Below are positions 45,030-55,685 of a stretch of DNA of 64,000 nt, in pieces (positions within the stretch are counted from its first letter, which is position 1; each line of letters starts with the position of its first letter). The stretch is taken from positions 62,001 through 126,000 of the forward strand of contig CANRMI010000002.1 of the NCBI GenBank assembly GCA_947631685.1, written 5' to 3'. The notes below the pieces were generated by a model, which worked only from the letters and a program-made list of their open reading frames with translations, ran no database searches and was not told where the DNA came from. The stretch is from an uncultured Lachnospiraceae bacterium. Its GTDB lineage: Bacteria > Bacillota > Clostridia > Lachnospirales > Lachnospiraceae. The position numbers and the translations under genes are program-made.

Positions 45030-45464
45030 ATGTCACCAGTTAAGAAAGCAACTGTTAAGACAGCACCGGAAGCGAAGGAAGTAAAAGAGGTAAAGGAAGT
45101 AAAGGCAGCAGAGGTTAAGCCTGCGGCAGAGGTAAAGGCTGCAGCAGAGATAAAGGCAGAGCCGGCTAAGGAAGAGAAAGCGGCAGCAAAGAAGGCACCC
45201 GCTAAAAAGACCGCTGCAAAGAAGACCACAGGCACCAGAAAAGCTTCTAAAGCTAAGGAAGAAGTTAAAGTCAGCATGAACGTACAGTTTGGCGGAAAGT
45301 CTTATACCACCGAGGATCTGGTAAAGATTGCCAAGGACGTATGGAAATATGATTTAAAGCAGAAGGCAGTGGACTTCAAATCTGTAGAACTGTATGTAAA
45401 GCCCGAAGACGGTATGGCATATTATGTCATCAACGGGAAAGAAGCCGGCAGTTTTTACATCTAA
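45030..45464 (+). CDS. DUF6465 family protein with Lys/Ala-rich tail
   Basis: A 144-residue protein. Residues 1 to about 78 are almost wholly Lys, Ala, Glu, Val and Pro, with repeats of KEVKEVKEVK, AAEVK and AAKK types similar to histone H1 and HU tails. Residues about 80-144 form a small domain (MNVQFGGKSYTTEDL, VELYVKPEDGMAYYVING) that fits the DUF6465 family. The N-terminal part is basic at its end and could bind nucleic acid or an acidic polymer, but this is inference. ATG 45030 is chosen after AAGGGAGG. It has a strong promoter and terminator, so it is probably highly expressed. Confidence 0.75.
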   Translation: MSPVKKATVKTAPEAKEVKEVKEVKAAEVKPAAEVKAAAEIKAEPAKEEKAAAKKAPAKKTAAKKTTGTRKASKAKEEVKVSMNVQFGGKSYTTEDLVKIAKDVWKYDLKQKAVDFKSVELYVKPEDGMAYYVINGKEAGSFYI

Positions 45465-45489
45465 ATCGGAAATATTCATATGGCGAATG

Positions 45490-45538
45490 ATTCCTATCGG
45501 CAGTCGGAGCATATCGAACCGCCGGTAGGAATTTTTTT
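45490..45538 (+). terminator. Intrinsic terminator after the DUF6465 gene
   Basis: ATTCCTATCGGC (45490-45501) pairs with GCCGGTAGGAAT (45521-45532), one G-T pair, 19-base loop, then seven T. Confidence 0.85.
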
Positions 45539-45561
45539 GGAAGGGAACGGCAAAAGCTTTT

Positions 45562-46992
45562 ATGGTAAAGGGAATCAGTGAAAAACTGAAAAACGGAAAG
45601 ATAAAGGACGGCTATATTCTGGTCTTCTATCTTTTGCTGTTTTTTTCTGTCGCTTCTGTGATGGCCATTGTACAGCCGGATCTGTGCAACCGGCCTTTTG
45701 CCATTCATCCGCCGGATGAACCCCACCGGTATTTAGTGAGCCGGTTTATCTGCCGTTACGGCAGGCTGCCAAACGGGTTCGATCCGGAAATCCGGATTCC
45801 GGGCTGGGGGATCTCATACGGTTTTTATACGATGCTGCCCTATATGATACAGGGTTATGCCATGCGCTTTGTCAATCTGTTTACCGACTCGGAACTGACC
45901 CTGCTGTATACGGCGCGGATGGTGAATGTGTGTACCGGCACCGTGATGGCGGCCGTGGTATACGGTATCGGCGGACAGCTTTTTTCGGACAGGCGTTTTA
46001 AATGGCTTTTCTGTTTTCTGGTGATGTTTCTGCCCCAGAGTCTGTTCCTCCACAGCTATGTGAATACGGATTCCATGGCGTTATTGTCCACGGCGATCAT
46101 TTTTTACGCGCTGGTACGGGCCTGGCGGACGGACTTTGACCCAAAAAACTGTATCATACTTGCCGTGGGCATCATTCTCTGCGCCCTTTCTTATTATAAT
46201 GCCTATGGCGCGATTCTCAGCAGCATGTTACTGTTTGCGGCCTTTTATATCAAAAAAGAAAAGAAGGGGCTGCGCTGTGACTGGAAAAAAATGCTTCGCC
46301 GGGGAGCTTTGATCGCCGGTATCGTACTTTTGGGGATCGGCTGGTATTTTATCCGCAACGCGGTTTTGTACGATGGGGATCTTTTGGGACTGGACAGCTT
46401 AAAGCTGTGCGGAGAGACGTACGGGGATCCGGCGATCCTGCCTTATACCCGATCCTATGCTGCCAGAGGGATTTCTTTCCCGGATATGCTGAAAGAATAT
46501 AATTTCAGGGGGTTGACGGAGAGCTTTATCGCCGTTTACGGCTCCATGACCATCTATGCCACGCCGAAAATGTACCTTTTTTACGAGCTGCTGCTGGCTG
46601 TGGGGCTGGCAGGCTTTTTTCTGATACCCGGAGAAGGCGGGCTGGCAGAAATAAAGGGAGGAAGAAGAGTATTTTTGCACCTTGTTATGATATTCTGGAT
46701 GTTTATGCCTCTCGCGTTGTGTCTGTACTATGCGTATTCCATGGATTACCAGCATCAGGGCCGGTATCTTATGCCCGGATTGGTGCCTCTCATGTACTTT
46801 GTTACTGCGGGATTAAAAAAGCTTGCGGAATTAAAATGGATACCTGCAAATTGGGGAAAAATAAAAAAGGTTATGAGAGTACTGGCGGGTATCGCGATCT
46901 ATGCCGTCATGATCGTGGCGGTAATCATCCTTTTGAGAATGGTATTTGCCTGTGCTATGCCGCTTTATCGGCAGGCGGAGATGATCATTTGA
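45562..46992 (+). CDS. DUF2142-like polytopic membrane protein
   Basis: A 476-residue protein with about 10-12 hydrophobic segments. The first external loop has PPDEPHRYLVSRFI, which fits DUF2142 and related GT39-like membrane glycosyltransferases that use an acidic residue there with lipid-linked sugars; LPQSLFLHSYVNTDSMAL is another family stretch. It probably modifies a wall polymer. The ATG has only a distant GGAAGGG before it. It is different in sequence from the GT39-like protein at 29532-31175. No other glycan genes are adjacent. Confidence 0.65.
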   Translation: MVKGISEKLKNGKIKDGYILVFYLLLFFSVASVMAIVQPDLCNRPFAIHPPDEPHRYLVSRFICRYGRLPNGFDPEIRIPGWGISYGFYTMLPYMIQGYAMRFVNLFTDSELTLLYTARMVNVCTGTVMAAVVYGIGGQLFSDRRFKWLFCFLVMFLPQSLFLHSYVNTDSMALLSTAIIFYALVRAWRTDFDPKNCIILAVGIILCALSYYNAYGAILSSMLLFAAFYIKKEKKGLRCDWKKMLRRGALIAGIVLLGIGWYFIRNAVLYDGDLLGLDSLKLCGETYGDPAILPYTRSYAARGISFPDMLKEYNFRGLTESFIAVYGSMTIYATPKMYLFYELLLAVGLAGFFLIPGEGGLAEIKGGRRVFLHLVMIFWMFMPLALCLYYAYSMDYQHQGRYLMPGLVPLMYFVTAGLKKLAELKWIPANWGKIKKVMRVLAGIAIYAVMIVAVIILLRMVFACAMPLYRQAEMII

Positions 46993-47034
46993 TTTTCACA
47001 GGATCAATTTAATAATTTATTTAGAAAAAAGCTG

Positions 47035-47063
47035 TTGACATCACATGGGCTTAGTGTTATTTT
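47035..47063 (+). promoter_or_regulatory. Heat-shock operon promoter
   Basis: TTGACA (47035-47040) and TATTTT (47058-47063) with 17-base spacing, just upstream of the CIRCE operator. Confidence 0.75.
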
Positions 47064-47077
47064 ATGGTAAGAAGATG

Positions 47078-47104
47078 TTAGCACTCTTTCCTATCGAGTG
47101 CTAA
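47078..47104 (+). promoter_or_regulatory. CIRCE operator (HrcA binding site)
   Basis: TTAGCACTC (47078-47086), nine bases, then GAGTGCTAA (47096-47104): a perfect CIRCE inverted repeat. HrcA bound here blocks transcription of hrcA-grpE-dnaK-dnaJ until heat stress. Confidence 0.95.
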
Positions 47105-47132
47105 CAACACCGGAAGAGAAGTGAGGGTAAGG

Positions 47133-48164
47133 ATGCAGCTGGATGAACGTAAGAAAAAAATATTGCAGGCAATCATCCGTAACTATCTGGAAACCGGAGA
47201 ACCGGTAGGAAGCAGAACCATTTCCAAGTACACCGATCTGAACCTAAGCTCCGCCACGATCCGCAATGAAATGGCGGATCTGGAGGAATTGGGATATATT
47301 CTGCAGCCCCATACTTCTGCCGGCAGGATTCCCTCCGATAAAGGGTACCGCCTCTACGTGGACACCATGCTGGAGGAAAAGGGCAGAGAAGTAGAAGAAA
47401 TGAAAGAGATGCTTTTGGAAAAGGAAGACAAAATGGAAGCTCTCTTGAAGCAGGTGGTCAGGGTGCTGGCGCAGAACACCAATTACGCCACCATGATCTC
47501 CGCGCCCCGCATCCAGCGCAATAAGATAAAGTTCATTCAGCTTTCCCGTGTGGACAGGGGACAGATCCTGGCGGTCATCGTGGTGGAAGGCAATGTGATC
47601 AAGAATCATATGCTGGAGGTCCCGGAGGGTTTAAGCGATGAAACGCTTTTAAAATTGAACATGCTTTTAAATACTCATTTAAACGGGGTACCCATTGAAG
47701 AGATCAATCTGGGACTGATAGCGGCTCTGAAGCAGCAGGCGGGCAGCCATGAAGCTGTTGTAGGGCAGGTGCTGGACGCTGTGGCCGATGTCATCAAAGA
47801 GGAGGAAGACCTGGAAATCTACACCAGCGGGGCCAACAATATTTTCAAGTACCCGGAACTGGCGGACAATACTAAGGCCAGCGAGCTGATCAGTGCCTTT
47901 GAAGAGAAACGGGCTTTAAATACTCTGGTGCAGGAAACCCTGGCAGATGAGAGCAATACAGGGATCCAGGTCTATATCGGAGAGGAAAATCCCATTCAGG
48001 CCATTAAGGATTGCAGTGTGGTGACAGCCACCTATGAATTGGACGAAGGCATGAAGGGGACCATAGGGATCATAGGCCCGAAACGTATGGATTACGATAA
48101 GGTAGTAGGCACTCTGAAGAGTCTGATGCATCAGCTGGACGATCTATACAAGAAGAGGGACTAG
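47133..48164 (+). CDS. hrcA: Heat-inducible transcription repressor HrcA
   Basis: A 343-residue repressor with a winged-helix N terminus (about 1-75, TIRNEMADLEELGYILQPH) and a GAF-like core with insertion. It binds the CIRCE element 29 bases upstream and so represses its own operon. I chose ATG 47133 because LDERKKKILQAI is the usual HrcA start and GAGGG lies upstream; GTG 47121 is also possible. DnaK/GroE chaperone availability is known to tune HrcA activity in Firmicutes. No groEL copy is in the window. Confidence 0.95.
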   Translation: MQLDERKKKILQAIIRNYLETGEPVGSRTISKYTDLNLSSATIRNEMADLEELGYILQPHTSAGRIPSDKGYRLYVDTMLEEKGREVEEMKEMLLEKEDKMEALLKQVVRVLAQNTNYATMISAPRIQRNKIKFIQLSRVDRGQILAVIVVEGNVIKNHMLEVPEGLSDETLLKLNMLLNTHLNGVPIEEINLGLIAALKQQAGSHEAVVGQVLDAVADVIKEEEDLEIYTSGANNIFKYPELADNTKASELISAFEEKRALNTLVQETLADESNTGIQVYIGEENPIQAIKDCSVVTATYELDEGMKGTIGIIGPKRMDYDKVVGTLKSLMHQLDDLYKKRD

Positions 48165-48180
48165 ACAGAAAGGATAAGTT

Positions 48181-48849
48181 ATGGCCAAACAGGAAAAAGA
48201 AATGTTAAATGAGCAGGAGACCGCCCAGGAAAACGCGGCGGCTCAGGAAGCCGAAGAAAAGCAGCCTCAGGAAGCGGAATGCGAAAGCGAAACGCAAGCC
48301 GGAGCAGAAGCAGAAGTTGAAACTGAAGCCGGAGAGGAAAAAGAGGCGCAGGAGACTTCCGAAGAAGAAAAAAAATCATTCTTAAAGAATAAGAAAAAGG
48401 ATAAAAAGGAAGAGGCGCTGAAACAGAAGGTGGAAGAGCTCGAGGACAGAGTCAAGCGCCAGATGGCTGAATTTGAAAATTTCCGTAAGAGAACGGAAAA
48501 GGAAAAATCGGCCATGTATGAGGTGGGAGCAAAGAGCGTGATCGAAAAGATCCTGCCTGTGGTGGACAATTTTGAAAGAGGACTGGGAACCATTCCCGAA
48601 GAAGAAAAAGGCGGAGCCTTTGCGGAGGGAATGAATATGATCTATAAACAGCTGGTAGGAGAGCTGGAAAAGCTGGGAGTAAAGCCCATCGAAGCGGTGG
48701 GGCAGGAATTTAATCCGGAATTCCACAACGCGGTGATGCAGGTGGAAAGCGAGGAATACGAATCCGGCGTGGTCGCCCAGGAACTGCAGAAAGGTTATAC
48801 CTACCATGACACCGTGGTAAGACACAGCATGGTGGCGGTAGTACAATAG
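48181..48849 (+). CDS. grpE: Nucleotide exchange factor GrpE
   Basis: A 222-residue GrpE that releases ADP from DnaK. Residues 1-75 are an acidic, Gln/Glu-rich tail with low complexity, then a long coiled coil starts (LKQKVEELEDRVKRQMAEFENF), and the C-terminal beta domain contains FNPEFHNAVMQVE and GYTYHDTVVRHSMVAV. It starts 16 bases after hrcA. The long acidic tail is beyond the usual length for E. coli but common in clostridia. Confidence 0.96.
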   Translation: MAKQEKEMLNEQETAQENAAAQEAEEKQPQEAECESETQAGAEAEVETEAGEEKEAQETSEEEKKSFLKNKKKDKKEEALKQKVEELEDRVKRQMAEFENFRKRTEKEKSAMYEVGAKSVIEKILPVVDNFERGLGTIPEEEKGGAFAEGMNMIYKQLVGELEKLGVKPIEAVGQEFNPEFHNAVMQVESEEYESGVVAQELQKGYTYHDTVVRHSMVAVVQ

Positions 48850-48860
48850 CAAATCAATAA

Positions 48861-50771
<1,911 letters not shown>

Positions 50772-50791
50772 GTCTTGCTAAGGAGTAAGCT

Positions 50792-51964
50792 ATGGCAGAA
50801 CAGAAACGGGATTACTACGAAGTCCTTGGAGTGGACAAAAACGCCGATGATGCGGCGTTAAAAAAAGCATACCGCGCTCTGGCTAAAAAATATCACCCGG
50901 ATATGAATCCGGGTGATAAAGAGGCGGAGATCAAATTTAAAGAAGCGTCGGAAGCGTATGCCGTTTTAAGCGATCCGGAGAAAAGAAGGCAGTATGACCA
51001 GTTTGGTCATGCGGCCTTTGACGGTCCTGGCGGCGGTGCCGGCGGATTTGATTTCAGCGGTGCGGATTTCAGTGATATATTCGGCGATATATTCGGCGAT
51101 TTCTTTGGCGGCAGGAGAAGCGGCAGCCGCAGTGCCGGACCGTCTAAAGGGGCGAATCTGCGCACCAGCATCCGCATTACATTTGAGGAAGCGGTATTCG
51201 GCTGTGAAAAAGAGATCGAGCTGAACGTAAAAGAAACCTGTAAAACCTGTAACGGAAGCGGCGCAAAGCCGGGCACCAGCCCTGAGACCTGCAGCAAGTG
51301 CGGCGGCAAGGGACAGGTGGTATTTACCCAGCAGTCCTTTTTTGGCACCGTCCGGAATGTGCAGGCATGTCCTGATTGCCAGGGTACAGGAAAAGTCATT
51401 CGGGAAAAATGTCCCGACTGCCGCGGTACGGGCTATGTACCCATGAAGAAGCGCTATGCGGTGGAGATCCCTGCGGGTATCGACAACGGACAGTGCAAGC
51501 GCCTGCCCGGACTCGGGGAGCCCGGAACGAACGGCGGCCCCCGCGGCGACGTACTGGTAGAGGTGATCGTAGGAAGGCATCCTATTTTCCAGCGGCAGGA
51601 TTACAATATCTATTCCACGGTTCCCCTTTCCTTTGCCGTGGCGGCACTGGGGGGAGAGATCGTGATCGACACCGTGGACGGCAAGGTGATCTACGACGTG
51701 AAAGCGGGTACGCAGACCGATACCAGAGTGCGCTTAAAGGGAAAGGGTGTTCCTACCCTGCGCAACAAGGAGGTGCGGGGAGACCACTATGTAACGCTGG
51801 TGGTACAGGTGCCGGATAAGCTTTCCCATGAGGCCAAGGAGCTGTTGCGGCAGTTTGACGCGGAATGCGGCGACACATTAAGTGCGGCCAAAAACGTAAC
51901 CTCCGGCAGCGATGAGAACGGAAGCGGCGACAACGGGAACAAAAAGAAAAAATTCTGGAAATAA
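50792..51964 (+). CDS. dnaJ: Chaperone protein DnaJ
   Basis: A 390-residue type I Hsp40. The J domain (1-70) includes [10 protein letters not shown], then a Gly/Phe-rich linker ([11 protein letters not shown]), a zinc-binding domain with four CxxCxGxG motifs ([32 protein letters not shown]) and two C-terminal substrate domains. It stimulates DnaK ATPase and holds unfolded clients. A short spacer with a Shine-Dalgarno (TAAGGAG) joins it to dnaK. The C terminus has a Lys/Asn-rich tail. Confidence 0.97.
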   Translation: MAEQKRDYYEVLGVDKNADDAALKKAYRALAKKYHPDMNPGDKEAEIKFKEASEAYAVLSDPEKRRQYDQFGHAAFDGPGGGAGGFDFSGADFSDIFGDIFGDFFGGRRSGSRSAGPSKGANLRTSIRITFEEAVFGCEKEIELNVKETCKTCNGSGAKPGTSPETCSKCGGKGQVVFTQQSFFGTVRNVQACPDCQGTGKVIREKCPDCRGTGYVPMKKRYAVEIPAGIDNGQCKRLPGLGEPGTNGGPRGDVLVEVIVGRHPIFQRQDYNIYSTVPLSFAVAALGGEIVIDTVDGKVIYDVKAGTQTDTRVRLKGKGVPTLRNKEVRGDHYVTLVVQVPDKLSHEAKELLRQFDAECGDTLSAAKNVTSGSDENGSGDNGNKKKKFWK

Positions 51965-51988
51965 AATATTGTTTGGGGGAGGACGCAA

Positions 51989-52591
51989 ATGAGAACAGAA
52001 ACCATTAAGAAGATGAACATACCGTATCTTTTGGCGGTCATCTTTTTACCGCTGGTAATTGCCTTTGCTTTTAGCGCGTTGACAGTCTGGGCATTGGGCA
52101 TAGATATTGGGATGTGGATCATATTTGCCCTTTATGTAGCCTGCATTTTCTGGTGGATCTGGGGTCCTTCCGGGATCTATAACAGCTCGAAAAAGAAGCA
52201 TCTGGCGCAGTTGGACCAGTCCGGTTTTGTGCGGAATCATACCTTCAACGGAGACGGCTGCACCGTAGCGGCGGATCTTGTCCACGGATGGATTGCCCTG
52301 ATTTTTAAGTGGAACCCCGGCAAATATGTAATACTGCCTGCCAATCGTATCACCAATCTCTGGGTGGACGACGGTAAAATGCTGGGGGGAAGCAGCAGAG
52401 TCAGCTTTCTGTTTATCATAGACGGGGTGAAGGTGAGAGTCAATACCTTTACTTCCAACAAAATATGGAGCATGAACAGCAATTATATACGGGAAGGCCT
52501 TTCCAAGGCCGAAACGATGGTGGAAAACTTACGGCGCGCATACGCGGCGGCCAACGGAGAAGATATTTTGGGGAATTTGCCGAATGGGTAA
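51989..52591 (+). CDS. Unknown membrane protein inserted after dnaJ
   Basis: A 200-residue protein that I do not recognise. Two hydrophobic helices lie near residues 11-33 and 38-57; the following WIWGPSGIYNSSKKKH begins a soluble domain of beta character (FVRNHTFNGDGCTVAADL, GKYVILPANRITNLWVDDGK, VRVNTFTSNKIWSMN). The soluble part looks like a bacterial PH-like or similar beta-barrel fold, but this is only a guess. GGGGGAGG precedes the ATG, 24 bases after dnaJ, so it is probably in the heat-shock transcript. A terminator follows. Confidence 0.6.
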   Translation: MRTETIKKMNIPYLLAVIFLPLVIAFAFSALTVWALGIDIGMWIIFALYVACIFWWIWGPSGIYNSSKKKHLAQLDQSGFVRNHTFNGDGCTVAADLVHGWIALIFKWNPGKYVILPANRITNLWVDDGKMLGGSSRVSFLFIIDGVKVRVNTFTSNKIWSMNSNYIREGLSKAETMVENLRRAYAAANGEDILGNLPNG

Positions 52592-52666
52592 GGGAGGCAT
52601 GAATGAGCGATGGCAGGATCGCGAGATGGATTCCCAGCAGGTAAATAAAAAGATATAAGTGGAATG

Positions 52667-52700
52667 AATAACCGTCGCGTTTGAGGGACGGTTATTTCTG
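52667..52700 (+). terminator. Intrinsic terminator of the heat-shock operon
   Basis: AATAACCGTC (52667-52676) pairs with GACGGTTATT (52687-52696), ten-base loop, tail TCTGTT. It separates the heat-shock genes from prmA. Confidence 0.75.
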
Positions 52701-52729
52701 TTACAAGATAAACCGGGAAGGACAAGGAT

Positions 52730-53719
52730 ATGAAGTGGGTAAAATTTAAAGTCAAGACGACGACGGAGGCCGAGGATATTATTATCAGCAGTTTCTACGA
52801 CTTAGGTTTGGAGGGTGCGCAGATAGAGGATAAGGTGCCGCTGAGCGCATGGGAAAAAGAGCAGATGTTTGTGGATATTCTGCCCGACGGGCCGGAGGAT
52901 GACGGGATCGCGTACCTGAGCTTTTTTGTGGAAAAGGACGAAGACGGCAGTTTGAAGCTGAACGGCGGGACGACGGATACCGATACCATACTGCGGCAGC
53001 TTAAAGAGGAGCTGGAGAGCCTGCGGACGTTTCTGGATATTGGAGAGGGCAGCCTTACGGTGGAGGAGACGGAGGATCTGGACTGGATCAATAACTGGAA
53101 GCAGTATTTCCACCAGTTTTATATCGACGACATCCTGGTGATCCCTTCCTGGGAAGAGATGAAGCCGGAGGATCAGGGCAAGACCGTACTGCATATCGAT
53201 CCGGGCACTGCCTTTGGAACCGGTATGCACGATACCACCCAGCTCTGTATCCGGCAGCTTCGTAAATATGTCAAAAAGGACACGGTCCTGCTGGATGTGG
53301 GTACGGGGAGCGGGATCCTGGCGATTCTGGCGCTGATGTTCGGCGCGAAGTACGCCGTGGGAACGGATCTGGATCCCTGCGCGGAGCCGGCTGTACGGGA
53401 CAACTGCGAAAGCAACCACATTGACAGCGGCAGATTCCGTATGCTGACGGGGAATATCATCACGGAACCGGCTGTACGGGAAGAAGTGGGCTATAACTGC
53501 TATGACATTGTGGTGGCAAATATTCTGGCGGAGGTTCTGACCGCGCTTACACCGGTCATCGTGGATCAGCTTAAGGTGGGAGGAATCTATATTACCTCCG
53601 GGATCATAGACGACAAGGAAGAGAAGGTTGCTGAAGCCATAAAGGCTGCGGGACTGGAGATTCTGGAGATAACAAGACAGGGAGAATGGGTCAGTGTGAC
53701 CGCGAAACGTACGAGGTGA
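52730..53719 (+). CDS. prmA: Ribosomal protein L11 methyltransferase PrmA
   Basis: A 329-residue SAM-dependent methyltransferase that methylates ribosomal protein L11. The N-terminal domain (1-140) starts MKWVKFKVKTTTEAEDI and has DLDWINNWKQYF, the PrmA signature before the catalytic domain. The SAM motif is LLDVGTGSGILAILA, followed by ANILAEVLTALTP. PrmA after dnaJ and before rsmE is a common Firmicutes order. The following rsmE starts three bases after its stop. Confidence 0.96.
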   Translation: MKWVKFKVKTTTEAEDIIISSFYDLGLEGAQIEDKVPLSAWEKEQMFVDILPDGPEDDGIAYLSFFVEKDEDGSLKLNGGTTDTDTILRQLKEELESLRTFLDIGEGSLTVEETEDLDWINNWKQYFHQFYIDDILVIPSWEEMKPEDQGKTVLHIDPGTAFGTGMHDTTQLCIRQLRKYVKKDTVLLDVGTGSGILAILALMFGAKYAVGTDLDPCAEPAVRDNCESNHIDSGRFRMLTGNIITEPAVREEVGYNCYDIVVANILAEVLTALTPVIVDQLKVGGIYITSGIIDDKEEKVAEAIKAAGLEILEITRQGEWVSVTAKRTR

Positions 53720-53721
53720 TC

Positions 53722-54468
53722 ATGCATCAGTTTTTTGTAGAAGAGTCCCAGATAGACATAGAAAACAAGCGGGTTGTCATTGAGGGGGACGATGTGAACC
53801 ACATGAAAAACGTGCTCCGCATGAAGGCAGGGGAGGAGATCGCCGTCCGCTGCGGCGTGGATGACAGGGAGTATCGCTGCGCAATCCTTTCCCTGGAGGA
53901 GGAGCGGGTAGTGTGCGAGCTGCGCTTCATCCGGGAGGCGGATACGGAGCTGGCTTCCAGAGTGCATCTGTTTCAGGGGCTTCCCAAGGGGGACAAAATG
54001 GAGCTCATTATCCAGAAGACTGTGGAACTGGGCGTCTATGAGATCATCCCCGTGGAAACCTCCCGATCGGTGGTGAAGCTGGATCCCGGGAAAGCGGAAC
54101 GAAAGGTGAAGAGGTGGCAGGCTGTTGCCGAGGCCGCGGCAAAGCAGAGCAGGCGGGGAAGGATACCCAAAGTCAGGGAGCCCATTTCCTTTGAAGGGGC
54201 TTTAAAAGAGGCTTCTGCCATGGATGTGAGACTGATCCCCTATGAGCTGGCGGAGGGCATGGAAAAGACCAGGGAAATTTTTTCGGGGCTGCCCTTAGAT
54301 GCGGACATTGCGGTGTTTATTGGGCCTGAGGGAGGATTTTCGGAAGAAGAAATTGCCGCCGCCGTTTCCTGCGGCCTGCAGCCCATAACGCTGGGAAAAC
54401 GGATCCTCCGTACGGAAACCGCGGGATGGACCGTCATGGCGTGGGTGATGTATCAGCTGGAAAAATAG
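53722..54468 (+). CDS. rsmE: 16S rRNA (uracil-1498-N3)-methyltransferase RsmE
   Basis: A 248-residue SPOUT methyltransferase that modifies U1498 of 16S rRNA. The PUA-like N terminus (HQFFVEESQI, HMKNVLRMKAGE) is followed by the knotted domain: LFQGLPKGDKME, RSVVKLDPGKAERK, and the SAM site FIGPEGGFSEEEI with LGKRILRTETA. I start at ATG 53722 after GAGGTGAT; an ATG at 53686 overlaps prmA. It follows prmA with three bases between. Confidence 0.95.
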   Translation: MHQFFVEESQIDIENKRVVIEGDDVNHMKNVLRMKAGEEIAVRCGVDDREYRCAILSLEEERVVCELRFIREADTELASRVHLFQGLPKGDKMELIIQKTVELGVYEIIPVETSRSVVKLDPGKAERKVKRWQAVAEAAAKQSRRGRIPKVREPISFEGALKEASAMDVRLIPYELAEGMEKTREIFSGLPLDADIAVFIGPEGGFSEEEIAAAVSCGLQPITLGKRILRTETAGWTVMAWVMYQLEK

Positions 54469-54509
54469 CCGCATATAGTATTTATAGATAGAGAAAAAGG
54501 AGAAATACA

Positions 54510-55670
54510 ATGGAAGTATACCTGGATAATTCCGCCACCACAAAGACCTTTTCCGAGGCGGCGGAATTGGCGGCGAAAATAATGTGCGAAGATTACGGCA
54601 ACCCATCCAGTATGCATGTAAAGGGCGTACAGGCGGAACGGTATATCAGATATGCCAGAGAAACACTTGCCGGGCTGATGAAAGTCAGCGAAAAAGAAAT
54701 TTATTTTACTTCCGGAGGAACCGAGTCGGATAATCTGGCGCTCATCGGGTGCGCCATGGCCAATTACAGGGCAGGGAGGCATCTGATCACCACCCAGATA
54801 GAGCACCCGGCGGTGCTGCAGCCCATGCACTATCTGGAGGACCAGGGCTTTGAAGTGACTTATCTGCCGGTGGACAGACAGGGTGTGATCGCCCTTGCGG
54901 ATTTAAAAAAAGCTTTGCGGCCGGATACGATCCTGGTGTCCATGATGCATACCAACAATGAGATCGGCTCCATACAGCCTGTAGCGGAAGCGGGAGCTTT
55001 GATAAAACGCGAAAATCCTGCCACGCTTTTCCATGTGGACGCGGTGCAGGGTTTTGGCAAAGCACGTATTCAGCCAAGGAAAATGGGCATTGATATGCTT
55101 TCCGTCAGCGGACACAAGATCCACGCTCCGAAAGGAGTGGGATTTTTGTATATCGAGGAACGGGTTAAGATACACAATATTCTTTACGGGGGCGGGCAGC
55201 AGAAAAATCTCCGCTCGGGAACGGAGAACGTGCCCGGGATTGCCGCGCTTGCCAGGGCGGCCCAGATTCTGTACGCGGACCTGGATCGGGATGTGGAAAA
55301 GCTCTACGGGCTGAAGGAATATTTTATTGAGGGCCTGTCCCGAATCCCCGATGTGCAGGTGAATGGGCCCGCGCCCAGAGACGGCGCTCCCCATATCGTG
55401 AGCCTTTCCGTCAGGGGAGTGCGCAGCGAAGTGCTGCTCCATGCCCTGGAGGACAAGGGAATCTATATTTCGGCGGGCAGCGCCTGTGCCTCCAATAAGC
55501 CCCGTACCCAGGGCTCCGCTACCTTAAAGGGAATCGGCCTGGAGAAGGAACTGCTGGACTCTACGGTGCGTTTCAGCATGTCCGTATTTACCACAAAAGA
55601 GGAATTGGACTATACATTGGAAGCGATGTATGATATGATTCCTTTGTTGCGCAGATATACAAGGAGATAA
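54510..55670 (+). CDS. Cysteine desulfurase (NifS/IscS type)
   Basis: A 386-residue PLP enzyme that releases sulfur from cysteine. The start VYLDNSATTK, FTSGGTESDN, the PLP lysine in SVSGHKIHAPKG and the persulfide cysteine in SAGSACASNK are intact. The neighbouring thiI starts 15 bases after its stop, so this copy probably supplies sulfur for 4-thiouridine in tRNA and perhaps thiamine, and not the main Fe-S cluster pathway. AAAGGAG precedes the ATG. Confidence 0.93.
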   Translation: MEVYLDNSATTKTFSEAAELAAKIMCEDYGNPSSMHVKGVQAERYIRYARETLAGLMKVSEKEIYFTSGGTESDNLALIGCAMANYRAGRHLITTQIEHPAVLQPMHYLEDQGFEVTYLPVDRQGVIALADLKKALRPDTILVSMMHTNNEIGSIQPVAEAGALIKRENPATLFHVDAVQGFGKARIQPRKMGIDMLSVSGHKIHAPKGVGFLYIEERVKIHNILYGGGQQKNLRSGTENVPGIAALARAAQILYADLDRDVEKLYGLKEYFIEGLSRIPDVQVNGPAPRDGAPHIVSLSVRGVRSEVLLHALEDKGIYISAGSACASNKPRTQGSATLKGIGLEKELLDSTVRFSMSVFTTKEELDYTLEAMYDMIPLLRRYTRR

Positions 55671-55685
55671 GTCTGAGGTAGGGAT

